Of a stretch of DNA of 64,000 nucleotides, positions 33,077 to 43,962 are shown piece by piece. A program made the translations under genes and the position numbers. The DNA is from Actinoallomurus oryzae (GTDB lineage Bacteria > Actinomycetota > Actinomycetes > Streptosporangiales > Streptosporangiaceae): assembly GCF_039541955.1 (NCBI RefSeq), contig NZ_BAABHF010000046.1, positions 248,001 to 312,000 on the forward strand, given 5' to 3'. Under the pieces are notes generated by a model, which was given only the letters and a program-made list of their open reading frames with translations, was not told where the DNA came from and searched no databases. Every line of letters starts with the position of its first letter. Position 1 is the first letter of the stretch.

Positions 33077-34422
33077 GCCCGACCCAGCAGTACGACGCCT
33101 ACGGGACGGAAGAGGCCACCGAGGGCACCGTCTTCAACGTCGCCGGGCAGGACTGGGACGAGGTCGTCAAGGGCGCCCAGGAGACCGAGGACGACCGCCT
33201 CGTCGTGAACATGGGCCCGCAGCACCCGTCCACGCACGGCGTGCTCCGGCTCATCCTCACCCTCGACGGCGAGACCGTCGACGAGACCCGCGTCGGCATC
33301 GGCTACCTCCACACCGGCATCGAGAAGAACATGGAGTACCGGACGTGGACCCAGGGGACCACGTTCTGCACCCGCATGGACTACCTCGCGCCGATCTTCA
33401 ACGAGACGGCCTACTGCCTCGCCGTGGAGAAGCTGCTCGGCATCACCGACGAGGTCCCCGAGCGGGCGCAGGTGATCCGGGTCCTGATGATGGAGATCAA
33501 CCGGATCTCCTCGCACCTGGTCGCGATCGCCACCTTCGGCCTGGAGCTGGGCGCGACCACGGTCATGCTCAACGGCTTCCTGGAGCGCGAGTACGCCCTG
33601 GACATCTTCGAGATGGTCGCGGGGCTGCGCATGAACATGGCCTACGTCCGGCCGGGCGGCGTCGCACAGGACCTGCCTCCGGGCGCGATCGACAAGATCG
33701 GTGACTTCGTCAAGCGCGAGCGGCACCGGTTCGGGCAGCTGCGCAAGCTGCTCGACGCCAACCCGGTCTACCTCGCGCGGACCAAGAACATCGCCTACCT
33801 CGACCTGACCGCCTGCATGGCGCTCGGCGTGACCGGCCCGGTGCTGCGCAGCACCGGCCTGCCGTGGGACCTGCGCAAGTCCCAGCCGTACTGCGGCTAT
33901 GAGACCTACGACTTCGAGGTGGCCACCCAGGAAACCTGCGACGTCTACGGCCGCTACCTCGTGCGCATGCAGGAGATGGACGAGTCGCTGAAGATCATCG
34001 AGCAGTGCCTCGACCGGCTGAGCTCCGGCTCGGCCAAGTCCGGCCCGGTGATGATCCAGGACAAGAAGATCGGCTGGCCGGCGCAGCTCGCGCTCGGGCC
34101 GGACGGGATGGGCAACTCGCCCAACCACATCGCGCACATCATGGGCCAGTCCATGGAAGCGCTGATCCACCACTTCAAGCTGGTGACCGAGGGCTTCCGT
34201 GTGCCGGCCGGCCAGGTGTACGCGTCGATCGAGTCGCCGCGCGGCGAGCTCGGCTGCCACCTGGTGAGCGACGGCGGCACGCGCCCGTACCGCGCGCACT
34301 TCCGCGACCCGTCCTTCACCAACCTGCAGGCGATCCCGGCCGCGACCGAAGGTTCCATGGTCGCCGACGTCATCGCGGCGGTCGCGAGTATCGACCCGGT
34401 GATGGGGGGAGTCGACCGATGA
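33073..34422 (+). CDS. nuoD: NADH-quinone oxidoreductase subunit D
   Basis: A 449-aa 49-kDa-type subunit forming the quinone pocket with NuoB. MGPQHPSTHGVLRL is the family signature (the His near the quinone). Further conserved are RVGIGYLHTGIEKNMEYRTW and the C-terminal GSMVADVIAAVASIDPVMGG. The GTG start overlaps the preceding mini-ORF, and the stop overlaps nuoE. Confidence 0.96.
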   Translation: MSPTQQYDAYGTEEATEGTVFNVAGQDWDEVVKGAQETEDDRLVVNMGPQHPSTHGVLRLILTLDGETVDETRVGIGYLHTGIEKNMEYRTWTQGTTFCTRMDYLAPIFNETAYCLAVEKLLGITDEVPERAQVIRVLMMEINRISSHLVAIATFGLELGATTVMLNGFLEREYALDIFEMVAGLRMNMAYVRPGGVAQDLPPGAIDKIGDFVKRERHRFGQLRKLLDANPVYLARTKNIAYLDLTACMALGVTGPVLRSTGLPWDLRKSQPYCGYETYDFEVATQETCDVYGRYLVRMQEMDESLKIIEQCLDRLSSGSAKSGPVMIQDKKIGWPAQLALGPDGMGNSPNHIAHIMGQSMEALIHHFKLVTEGFRVPAGQVYASIESPRGELGCHLVSDGGTRPYRAHFRDPSFTNLQAIPAATEGSMVADVIAAVASIDPVMGGVDR

Positions 34423-35086
34423 GTTTCGCGCCCGAGGTTCTCGAGCGTCTCGAAAGGGACGCGAAGGAGATCATCGCGCGGTACCCCAAGCCGCGCTCTG
34501 CGCTGCTGCCGCTGCTGCACCTGGTGCAGTCCGAGGAGGGGCACGTCTCCGACGACGGCATCGAGTTCTGCGCCAACGCGGTCGGCATCACCCCGGCGCA
34601 GGTGACCGGCGTGGTGACCTTCTACACGCAGTACAAGCAGCAGCCGGTCGGCGACTTCCACGTCGGCGTCTGCATCAACAGCCTGTGCGCGATCATGGGC
34701 GGCGACCAGATCTGGCGCGAGCTGAGCGAGTACGTCGGGGTCGGCCACGACGAGGCGACCGAGGACGGCAAGGTCAGCCTCGAGCGCATCGAGTGCAACG
34801 CCGCCTGCGACTACGCCCCGGTGATGATGGTCAACTGGGAGTTCTTCGACGACATGACTCCCGCCAAGGCCAAGCAGCTCGTCGACGACATCCGGGCCGG
34901 CAAGCAGATCGCCCCGAGCCGCGGCGCGGAGTCGGTGTGCACCTGGAAGCAGGCGTCCCGCGTGCTCGCGGGCTTCAACGACGGCCGTGCCGGAGAGGGC
35001 ACGCAGGCCGGCTACGCGTCGCTGCGCGGCCTCCAGCTCGCCAAGGAGTCCGGCTGGGAGGCCCCTGAGCCCGAAAGAGGTGCCGA

Positions 35087-35090
<4 letters not shown>
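34419..35090 (+). CDS. nuoE: NADH-quinone oxidoreductase subunit E
   Basis: A 223-aa 24-kDa-type subunit with the [2Fe-2S] cluster N1a. Ligands are in VCINSLCAIMGG and ECNAACDYAPVMMVN. The N-terminal helical region contains LLPLLHLVQSEEGHVS. The C-terminal 60 residues extend beyond the minimal fold. ATG 34419 overlaps the nuoD stop. Confidence 0.95.
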
Positions 35091-36381
<1,291 letters not shown>

Positions 36382-36385
<4 letters not shown>

Positions 36386-38823
36386 CCGTCACGGATGACG
36401 CTCAGGTGGCCAAGAAGGAAGATCTGGTCACGCTGACGATCGACGGGTTCGAGATCAGTGTGCCCAAGGGCACGCTGATCATCCGGGCCGCCGAGCTGCT
36501 CGGCATCCAGATCCCGCGGTTCTGTGACCACCCGCTGCTGGAGCCGGTGGCCGCCTGTCGGCAGTGCCTGGTGGAGATCCCCGACGCCGGCAACGGCCGC
36601 GGGATGCCCAAGCCGCAGCCGTCCTGCGCGGTCACGGTGATGCCGGGCATGGTCGTCAAGACCCAGCTCACCTCCGAGGTCGCCGACAAGGCCCAGCACG
36701 GCGTGATGGAGATGCTGCTCATCAACCACCCGCTGGACTGCCCGGTCTGCGACAAGGGCGGCGAGTGCCCGCTGCAGAACCAGGCCCTGTCCAACGGCCG
36801 CGGCGAGTCGCGGTTCGTGGAGAAGAAGCGCACCTTCCCCAAGCCGATCGCGCTGTCCAGCCAGGTGCTGCTGGACCGCGAGCGGTGCATCCAGTGCGCC
36901 CGCTGCACGCGGTTCTCCAACGAGATCGCCGGTGACGCGTTCATCGACCTGCTGGAGCGCGGCGCCAAGGAGCAGGTCGGCCTCGCGCCCGGCCACGAGT
37001 TTCAGTCCTACTTCTCCGGCAACACCGTGCAGATCTGCCCGGTCGGCGCGCTGACCGGCGCGGCGTACCGCTTCCGGTCCCGGCCGTTCGACCTGGTCTC
37101 GACGCCGAGCGTCTGCGAGCACTGCGCGTCCGGCTGCGCCCAGCGCACCGACCACCGGCGCGGCAAGGTCACGCGCCGGCTCGCCGGCGACGACCCGCAG
37201 GTCAACGAAGAGTGGAACTGCGACAAGGGCCGCTGGGCGTTCACCTACACCACGACGCCGGACCGGCTGACCCACCCGCTGGTGCGCAACGAAGAAGGCG
37301 TGCTGGAGCCCGCCTCCTGGAACGAAGCGCTGACCATCGCGGCCGAGGGGCTGGCCAAGGCGCGCGGCAAGGCCGGCGTGCTGACCGGCGGCCGGGTCAC
37401 GCTGGAGGACGCCTACGCGTACGCCAAGTTCGCCCGGGTCGCCCTCGGCACCAACGACGTCGACTTCCGCGCCCGCGCGCACTCACGCGAGGAGGCCGAC
37501 TTCCTCGCGGCGACCGTCGCGGGCAGCCCCATCTCGGTCACCTACGACGAGCTGGAGAAGGCCCCGGCCGTCCTCCTCGCCGGCTTCGAGCCGGAGGAGG
37601 AGTCGCCGATCGTCTTCCTGCGTCTCCGCAAGGCGGCCCGCAAGCACGGCCTGAAGACGTACTCGATCGCCCCGTTCGCGTCCCGCGGCCTGGCCAAGCT
37701 CGGCGGCACGCTGGTGACCACCGCTCCCGGGGCCGAGGCCGAGACGCTCGGCAACCTGATCACCGGCGTCGGGCTGGACGACGCGGGCAAGGCCGCCGCG
37801 GAGCTGCTCAAGAGCGAAGGCGCGATCATCCTCGTCGGCGAGCGGCTCGGCACGGTGCCGGGCGCGCTGTCCGCCGTCGGGCGACTGGTCGCCGCCACCG
37901 GCGCACGGCTCGCCTGGGTGCCCCGCCGGGCCGGCGAGCGCGGAGCCATCGAGGCGGGCGCGCTGCCCGGCCTGCTGCCGATCGGCCGCCCGGTCGCCGA
38001 CGCGGCCGCCCGCGGCGAGGTCGCGCGGGCCTGGGGCGTCGCCGCACTGCCCGAGACCCTCGGCCGCGACACCGAGGGCATCCTCGCCGCCGCGCTCGAC
38101 GAGAAGATCGACGCCCTGCTCATCGGCGGCGTCGACCCGTACGACCTGCCGGACCCGGAGGGCGCGCTGGCCGCGCTGGAGGCCACGCCGTTCATCGTCA
38201 GCCTGGAGCAGCGCGTGACCGCGGTCACCGACCGGGCCGACGTGGTGCTGCCGGTGGCGGCCGTCACCGAGAAGGCCGGCACGTTCGTCAACTGGGAGGG
38301 CCGTGGCCGCCCGTTCGAGGCCGTGCTGAAGGTCCGGCAGGCGATGCCCGACCTCAAGGTGCTCGCCACGATCGCCGACCTGATGGACGTCCACCTCGGC
38401 CTGCCCGACTCCGCGTCGGCCCGCCGCGAGCTGGCCGCGCTGGGCGGCTTCAAGGGCACGCGGCCGGGTCTGCCGAGCGTCGCCGCCAGGGTGGCGAGCG
38501 AGCCCGGCGCCGGCGAGGCGGTCCTGGCGACCTGGCGGATGCTGCTCGACGCCGGCCGCCTGCAGGACGGCGAGCGCTACCTCGCCGGTACCGCCAAGAC
38601 CCCGGTCGCCCGGCTGAGCGCGGCCACCGCGAAGGAGATCGGAGCGGACGGGAAGGTCACCGTGGCCACGGCGCGCGGCGAGATCACCCTGCCGCTGGAG
38701 ATCACCGACATGCCGGACCGCGTGGTCTGGGTACCCGCCAACTCGCCGGGTTCGGCGGTCTACCGCGACCTCGGCGTCCAGGCCGGAGAAGTCGTGAAGA
38801 TCCAGAACGGGAGCGTGGCATGA
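36382..38823 (+). CDS. nuoG: NADH-quinone oxidoreductase subunit G
   Basis: An 813-aa subunit. The N-terminal ferredoxin part carries [2Fe-2S] N1b (RFCDHPLLEPVAACRQCLVEI region) and N4/N5 (HPLDCPVCDKGGECPLQ, CIQCARCTRF, CPVGALT). CEHCASGCAQ with a later WNCDKGRW provides the N7 site. The C-terminal molybdopterin-oxidoreductase-like domain is degenerate, as in other NuoG. GTG 36382 overlaps nuoF. Confidence 0.95.
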
Positions 38824-40211
38824 TCGCCGCACACGTCCTGGCGGAGGCGATGACCGCCACCCCGCGGACCGAACAGTGCACCGGCAAGCCGTACGGCCTC
38901 GGCTCGTTCGGCTGCGACCCGTGGTGGCTGGTCGGCGCGAAGGCGATCGTGATCTTCGTGTTCCTGCTGCTGACGGTGCTCATGGCCGTCTGGGCGGAGC
39001 GTCGGATCATCGGCCGCATGCAGCTGCGCCCCGGCCCGAACCGCGCCGGGCCGTTCGGTCTGCTGCAGTCGCTGCTCGACGGCGTCAAGGGCGCGACCAA
39101 GGAGGACATCGTCCCCCGCGGCGTGGACAAGGTCGTCTTCTTCCTCGCCCCGGTGATGGCCGCGGCACCCGCGCTGGTGTCGTTCTCGATCATCCCGTTC
39201 GGCGGCATCGTCTCCATCGGCGGCCACAAGACGCCGCTGCAGCTCACCGACCTTCCGGTCGCCGTGCTGCTGGTCCTGGCGATGTCCTCGATGGGCGTGT
39301 ACGGCTTCGTGCTGGCCGGCTGGTCGTCGATGTCGCCGTACTCCCTGCTCGGCGGTATGCGCTCCAGCGCCCAGGTGATCTCCTATGAGATCGCGATGGG
39401 CCTGTCGTTCGTGGCGGTGTTCCTGTTCGCCGGGTCGCTGTCGACGTCGGAGATCGTGGGCGCCCAGGCGCACGGCGGCACGTACCACTTCCTCGGCATG
39501 ACCGGCCACTACCCGTCGTGGTACGTCGTCCTGCTGTTCCCGTCGTTCGTGATCTACCTGTTCACGATGCTGGGGGAGTCGGGCCGCATCCCGTTCGACC
39601 TGCCCGAGGGCGAGGGCGAGCTGGTCGCGGGCTACCACACCGAGTACTCCTCGCTGAAGTTCCTGATGTTCTACCTCGCCGAGTACATCAACATGGCGAC
39701 GCTGTCGGCGCTGGCCACGACGCTGTTCCTCGGCGGCTACCGCGCCCCATGGCCGATCACCGGCATCTGGTCCGGCGCCAACTCCGGCTGGTGGCCGATC
39801 CTGTGGTTCCTGATCAAGATGTGGCTCTTCATCTTCGGCTTCGTCTGGGTCCGGGCCTCGCTGCCGCGGGTGCGCTACGACCAGCTGATGAGGCTGGGCT
39901 GGAAGGTCCTCATCCCGGTGTCGCTGGGCTGGATCCTGTTCGTGTCGGCGGTGCGTGCGCTGCGCAACGAGCAGCACGACACCCGGCCGGTGATGCTCAT
40001 CGCGGCAGCGGTGATCATCGTCCTGCTCATCATCTCGGTGATCTGGGAACGGGTCTCGGGCTCGGGGAAGGCCGAGGTGGCGCAGGAGGCGGCCGAGTCG
40101 GAGCCGGATCCGATGGCAGGCGGGTTCCCGGTGCCCCCGCTCGACGCGCCGCACTACCACGGTGCCGGAGACGCCCGTGCGAACAAATCCACGGAGGCCA
40201 CCCGTGCTTGA
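38820..40211 (+). CDS. nuoH: NADH-quinone oxidoreductase subunit H
   Basis: A 463-aa membrane subunit that forms the quinone chamber, with eight or nine helices. Conserved: AERRIIGRMQLRPGPNRAG, GESGRIPFDLPEGEGELVAG and WVRASLPRVRYDQLMRLGWK. The cytosolic C-terminus (about 50 residues) is longer than in E. coli. The start overlaps the nuoG stop, and the end overlaps nuoI by 8 nt. Confidence 0.95.
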   Translation: MIAAHVLAEAMTATPRTEQCTGKPYGLGSFGCDPWWLVGAKAIVIFVFLLLTVLMAVWAERRIIGRMQLRPGPNRAGPFGLLQSLLDGVKGATKEDIVPRGVDKVVFFLAPVMAAAPALVSFSIIPFGGIVSIGGHKTPLQLTDLPVAVLLVLAMSSMGVYGFVLAGWSSMSPYSLLGGMRSSAQVISYEIAMGLSFVAVFLFAGSLSTSEIVGAQAHGGTYHFLGMTGHYPSWYVVLLFPSFVIYLFTMLGESGRIPFDLPEGEGELVAGYHTEYSSLKFLMFYLAEYINMATLSALATTLFLGGYRAPWPITGIWSGANSGWWPILWFLIKMWLFIFGFVWVRASLPRVRYDQLMRLGWKVLIPVSLGWILFVSAVRALRNEQHDTRPVMLIAAAVIIVLLIISVIWERVSGSGKAEVAQEAAESEPDPMAGGFPVPPLDAPHYHGAGDARANKSTEATRA

Positions 40212-40731
40212 TTTCCTGAACCCGGTCAAGGGGTTCGGCGTCACCTTCCACCAGATGTTCATGAAGGTGGAGACGGTCGAATACCCCGAGGTGAAGAAGC
40301 CGACCGCACCGCGCTTCCACGGCCGGCACCAGCTCAACCGCTGGCCCGACGGCCTGGAGAAGTGCGTGGGCTGCGAGCTGTGCGCGTGGGCCTGCCCCGC
40401 GGACGCGATCTACGTGGAAGGCGCCGACAACACCGAGGAGGCGCGCTACTCCCCGGGTGAGCGCTACGGCCGCACCTACCAGATCAACTACCTGCGCTGC
40501 ATCCTGTGCGGCCTGTGCATCGAGGCGTGCCCGACCCGGGCGCTCACGATGACCAACGAGTACGAACTCGCCGACGACAGCCGCGAGAGCCTCATCTACA
40601 CCAAGGAGATGCTGCTCGCGCCGCTGACCGAGGGCATGGAGCTCCCGCCGCACGAGATGCGGCTCGGGGAGACCGAAGAGGACTACTACCTCCTCGGTGC
40701 CTCCAAGGAACACGAGGAGGGCGCCAAATGA
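40204..40731 (+). CDS. nuoI: NADH-quinone oxidoreductase subunit I
   Basis: A 175-aa subunit with two [4Fe-4S] clusters (N6a/N6b): CVGCELCAWACPADAIYV and CILCGLCIEACPTRAL. GTG 40204 (VLDFLNPVKGFGVTFH) follows ACGGAGG and is chosen over a longer frame inside nuoH. Electrons pass from it to NuoB. Confidence 0.95.
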   Translation: MLDFLNPVKGFGVTFHQMFMKVETVEYPEVKKPTAPRFHGRHQLNRWPDGLEKCVGCELCAWACPADAIYVEGADNTEEARYSPGERYGRTYQINYLRCILCGLCIEACPTRALTMTNEYELADDSRESLIYTKEMLLAPLTEGMELPPHEMRLGETEEDYYLLGASKEHEEGAK

Positions 40732-41654
40732 CCACCCTGGCGGCCGGTGCGCACCAGACGGGTGAGTCGGGGATCTTCTGGGTCCTGGCCATCGTGTCCG
40801 TCGCCGCGGCGCTCGGCATGATCTTCATGCGGAAGGTCGTGTACTCCGCGCTGCTGCTCGCCGTGGTGATGCTGTCCCTCGCGGTGTTCTACGCCGTGAA
40901 CGAGGCTCCGTTCCTGGCGTTCGTGCAGGTGATCGTCTACACCGGCGCGGTGCTGATGCTCTTCCTGTTCGTCATCATGGTCGTCGGGGTCAGCTCGACC
41001 GAGTCCATGGTCGAGACGATCAAGGGCCAGCGGGTCGCCGCGGCGATCGTCGGCATCGGCTTCGGCGTGCTGCTGATCCTCGGTGTCGGCAGCGCGACGC
41101 TGCCGCAGTCCATGGGCCTGTCCGACGCGAACGCCAACGGCGGCAACGTCATGGGCCTGGCCCGGCTGCTGTTCGGCGACAACACCAACAACGAGGCCGT
41201 CAAGGCCACGCGGCCCGACAACCACATGGGCAGCTACATCTTCGCCTTCGAGCTGACCAGCGCCCTGCTGATCACCGCGGCGCTGGGGGCGATGGTGCTG
41301 GCCCACCGCGAGCGCCTCAAGCCCAAGCCGACCCAGCGCGAGCTCTCCCAGGCGCGCATCAAGAGCGACCAGGTCTCGCCGCTGCCGCCGCCCGGCACGT
41401 ACGCCCGGCACAACGCGGTGGACATGCCGGCCCTGCTGCCGGACGGATCGGTGTCGGAGCTGTCGGTCAGCCCGGTCATCACCCGCCGCCGGGGCGGCTC
41501 GCACGAGGACCTGCACGGCGAGGGCCCCGAGTCGGCGCTCCGCCGCGGCACCGCGACGGTGAAGGCGGTGCTGGAAGGCCAGGTCGAAGGCCAGGTCGAG
41601 GTCGAGAAGACCGACGCCGAGGCCGCCGGGGCCTCCGCTGAGGAGGAGAAATAA
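40728..41654 (+). CDS. nuoJ: NADH-quinone oxidoreductase subunit J
   Basis: A 308-aa protein. The first 190 residues contain the five-helix NuoJ core (AVNEAPFLAFVQVIVYTGAV is conserved). The remaining ~115 are a hydrophilic tail, Pro- then Glu-rich, with a doubled EGQV near the end. This is much longer than E. coli NuoJ (184 aa). The ATG overlaps the nuoI stop. TAA is followed immediately by a mini-ORF. Confidence 0.94.
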   Translation: MTTLAAGAHQTGESGIFWVLAIVSVAAALGMIFMRKVVYSALLLAVVMLSLAVFYAVNEAPFLAFVQVIVYTGAVLMLFLFVIMVVGVSSTESMVETIKGQRVAAAIVGIGFGVLLILGVGSATLPQSMGLSDANANGGNVMGLARLLFGDNTNNEAVKATRPDNHMGSYIFAFELTSALLITAALGAMVLAHRERLKPKPTQRELSQARIKSDQVSPLPPPGTYARHNAVDMPALLPDGSVSELSVSPVITRRRGGSHEDLHGEGPESALRRGTATVKAVLEGQVEGQVEVEKTDAEAAGASAEEEK

Positions 41655-41726
41655 ATGACCGAGCGGAGCGAGGGAATCAAAGGCGCGCCCCTGTGGTCAC
41701 CTTCTCCGACGAAGGAGGACTCATGA
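41655..41726 (+). CDS. MIRU-like coupling mini-ORF between nuoJ and nuoK (23 aa)
   Basis: ATG 41655 directly follows the nuoJ TAA, and TGA 41724-41726 overlaps the nuoK ATG at 41723. It starts MTERSEGIK and ends SPTKEDS. The GACGAAGGAGG site lies in its last codons. Its ending is identical to that of the rex-hemA unit (TKEDS). Confidence 0.6.
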   Translation: MTERSEGIKGAPLWSPSPTKEDS

Positions 41727-42019
41727 CCGGGCACTATCTGGCCCTGTCCGCCATTCTGTTCACGATCGGCGCGGTCGGCGTGCTCGTCCGCCGCAACGCC
41801 ATTGTGATCTTCATGTGCGTCGAGCTCATGCTGAACGCCACCAACCTCGCGTTCGTGGCCTTCTCCCGCATGCACGGCGCCCTCGACGGGCAGATCATCG
41901 CGTTCTTCGTGATGGTGGTGGCCGCGGCCGAGGTCGTCGTCGGGCTGGCGATCATCATGGCGATCTTCCGGAGCCGCAAGTCCTCGTCGGTCGACGACGC
42001 GAACCTGCTGAAGTACTGA
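41723..42019 (+). CDS. nuoK: NADH-quinone oxidoreductase subunit K
   Basis: A 98-aa three-helix antiporter-like subunit. Helix 2 (IVIFMCVELMLNATNLAFVAF) carries the conserved Glu, and a second Glu is in VMVVAAAEVVVGLAI. ATG 41723 gives the family start MTGHYLALSAILF. A longer frame from 41693 runs into the mini-ORF and is rejected. Confidence 0.95.
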   Translation: MTGHYLALSAILFTIGAVGVLVRRNAIVIFMCVELMLNATNLAFVAFSRMHGALDGQIIAFFVMVVAAAEVVVGLAIIMAIFRSRKSSSVDDANLLKY

Positions 42020-42029
42020 GGACCACTCG

Positions 42030-43961
42030 ATGACGAACCTTCTAGCCGAAGCCGGCCCGCAGCTGCACACGCAGGCGGCCACCGGGATGCAGTCCGCCTC
42101 GTGGCTGCTGATCGCGTTCCCGCTCGCGGGCGCCGCGATCCTGCTGCTCGGCGGCCGCCGTACCGACAAGTGGGGCCACCTTCTCGGCGTCGCGATGTCG
42201 CTCGCGTCCTTCGTGGTCGGCGTCGCCGCGTTCGTGCAGATGCTCGGCCAGCCCGGGGAGGGCCGGACGCGGCTGGTCCACGTGTACCAGTGGGTCTCGG
42301 TCGGGTCGTTCAAGGCCGATGTGAACCTCCTGCTCGACCCGCTGTCGATCAGCTTCGTCCTGCTGATCACCGGGGTCGGCTCGCTGATCCACATCTACTC
42401 GATCGGCTACATGTCCCACGACCCGGACCGGCGGAGGTTCTTCGCGTACCTCAACCTGTTCGTGGCGTCCATGCTCCTGCTCGTGCTCGCCGACAACTAC
42501 CTCGGCCTGTACGTCGGCTGGGAGGGCGTGGGTCTCGCCTCGTACCTGCTGATCGGGTTCTGGCAGCACAAGCCGAGCGCGGCCACCGCGGCGAAGAAGG
42601 CCTTCATCGTCAACCGGGTCGGTGACTTCGGCCTGTCGGTGGCGATCATGCTGATGTTCCTCACGTTCGGCTCGATCAGCTTCACCGACGTCTTCGGGCA
42701 CGCCTCGGAGGCCTCCCACGGCACGATCACCGCGATCGGCCTGCTGCTCCTGCTCGGTGCCTGCGGTAAGTCCGCCCAGCTCCCGCTCCAGTCCTGGCTG
42801 CTGGACGCGATGGAGGGCCCGACCCCGGTGTCGGCGCTCATCCACGCCGCGACCATGGTGACCGCGGGCGTCTACCTGGTCGTCCGCTCGCACGCGATCT
42901 TCGAGCTGTCGTCGCAGGCGCGCCTGCTGGTGACGATCGTCGGCGCGGCCACGCTGATCGCCGGTGCGCTCATCGGTTGCGCCAAGGACGACATCAAGAA
43001 GGCCCTCGCGGGCTCGACGATGTCGCAGATCGGCTACATGATGCTCGCCGCCGGCATCGGCAAGGCGGGCTACGTCTTCGCGATCGCGCACCTCATCGCG
43101 CACGGCTTCTTCAAGGCCGGGCTGTTCCTCGGCGCCGGTTCGATCATGCACGGCATGAACGACGACGTCGACATGCGCAAGTACGGCGGCCTGCGCAAGG
43201 TCATGCCGATCACCTTCGCGACGTTCGGCCTCGGCTACCTGGCGATCATCGGCTTCCCGGGTCTGTCCGGCTGGTGGACCAAGGACGGCATCATCGACTC
43301 GGCCTTCGAGAAGGGCGGCACGTCCGGCCAGATCCTCGGCTGGGTGGCGCTGATCGGTGCGGGCATCACCGCGTACTACATGTCGCGCGTGATGTTCATG
43401 ACGTTCTTCGGCGAGAAGCGCTGGGAAGAGGACGTCCACCCGCACGAGTCGCCGTCGGTCATGACGATCCCGCTGATCCTGCTGGCCGTCGGCTCGGTCG
43501 CGGGCGGCGCCTTCCTGATCGCGGGTGACCGGTTCGCGAACTTCCTCGCCCCGGTCGTCGGCGCGCCCGAGGCGTCGCACAAGCTGTTCACCCCGTACAC
43601 CATCGTGGTGTTCGCGCTGATGATCGTCGGGGTGGGCATCGCGTACCTGCAGTACCTGCGGCGCCCCGTGCCGCGCACCGCCCCGGCCGGCAGCTTCCCG
43701 GTCGTGGCGGCCCGCAAGGACCTGTACGGCGACGCGCTGAACGAGTCGCTGTTCATGCGGCCCGGCCAGTGGCTGACCCGCCTGACCGTCTACTTCGACG
43801 GGCGCGGCGTCGACGGCCTCGTCAACGGCATCGCCGCCTTCGTGGGCGGCACGTCCGGCCGGGTGCGGCGGGTGCAGACGGGCTTCGTCCGCTCGTACGC
43901 ACTGTCCATGTTCTTCGGTGCCGCCCTCGTCGTCGGCGCCCTGCTCCTGGTGAGGATCTGA
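42030..43961 (+). CDS. nuoL: NADH-quinone oxidoreductase subunit L
   Basis: A 643-aa proton-pumping antiporter-like subunit at the membrane-arm end, with many helices and the long lateral helix at the C-terminus. Conserved: YVGWEGVGLASYLLIGFW, GPTPVSALIHAATMVTAGVYL and HLIAHGFFKAGLFLGAGS. It begins 10 nt after nuoK. Length is normal. Confidence 0.95.
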   Translation: MTNLLAEAGPQLHTQAATGMQSASWLLIAFPLAGAAILLLGGRRTDKWGHLLGVAMSLASFVVGVAAFVQMLGQPGEGRTRLVHVYQWVSVGSFKADVNLLLDPLSISFVLLITGVGSLIHIYSIGYMSHDPDRRRFFAYLNLFVASMLLLVLADNYLGLYVGWEGVGLASYLLIGFWQHKPSAATAAKKAFIVNRVGDFGLSVAIMLMFLTFGSISFTDVFGHASEASHGTITAIGLLLLLGACGKSAQLPLQSWLLDAMEGPTPVSALIHAATMVTAGVYLVVRSHAIFELSSQARLLVTIVGAATLIAGALIGCAKDDIKKALAGSTMSQIGYMMLAAGIGKAGYVFAIAHLIAHGFFKAGLFLGAGSIMHGMNDDVDMRKYGGLRKVMPITFATFGLGYLAIIGFPGLSGWWTKDGIIDSAFEKGGTSGQILGWVALIGAGITAYYMSRVMFMTFFGEKRWEEDVHPHESPSVMTIPLILLAVGSVAGGAFLIAGDRFANFLAPVVGAPEASHKLFTPYTIVVFALMIVGVGIAYLQYLRRPVPRTAPAGSFPVVAARKDLYGDALNESLFMRPGQWLTRLTVYFDGRGVDGLVNGIAAFVGGTSGRVRRVQTGFVRSYALSMFFGAALVVGALLLVRI

Positions 43962-43962
43962 C

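Noticed and set aside
37212..38819. Long + frame leading into nuoH
   Set aside because: The upstream part overlaps nuoG and has shadow composition; NuoH starts at ATG 38820.
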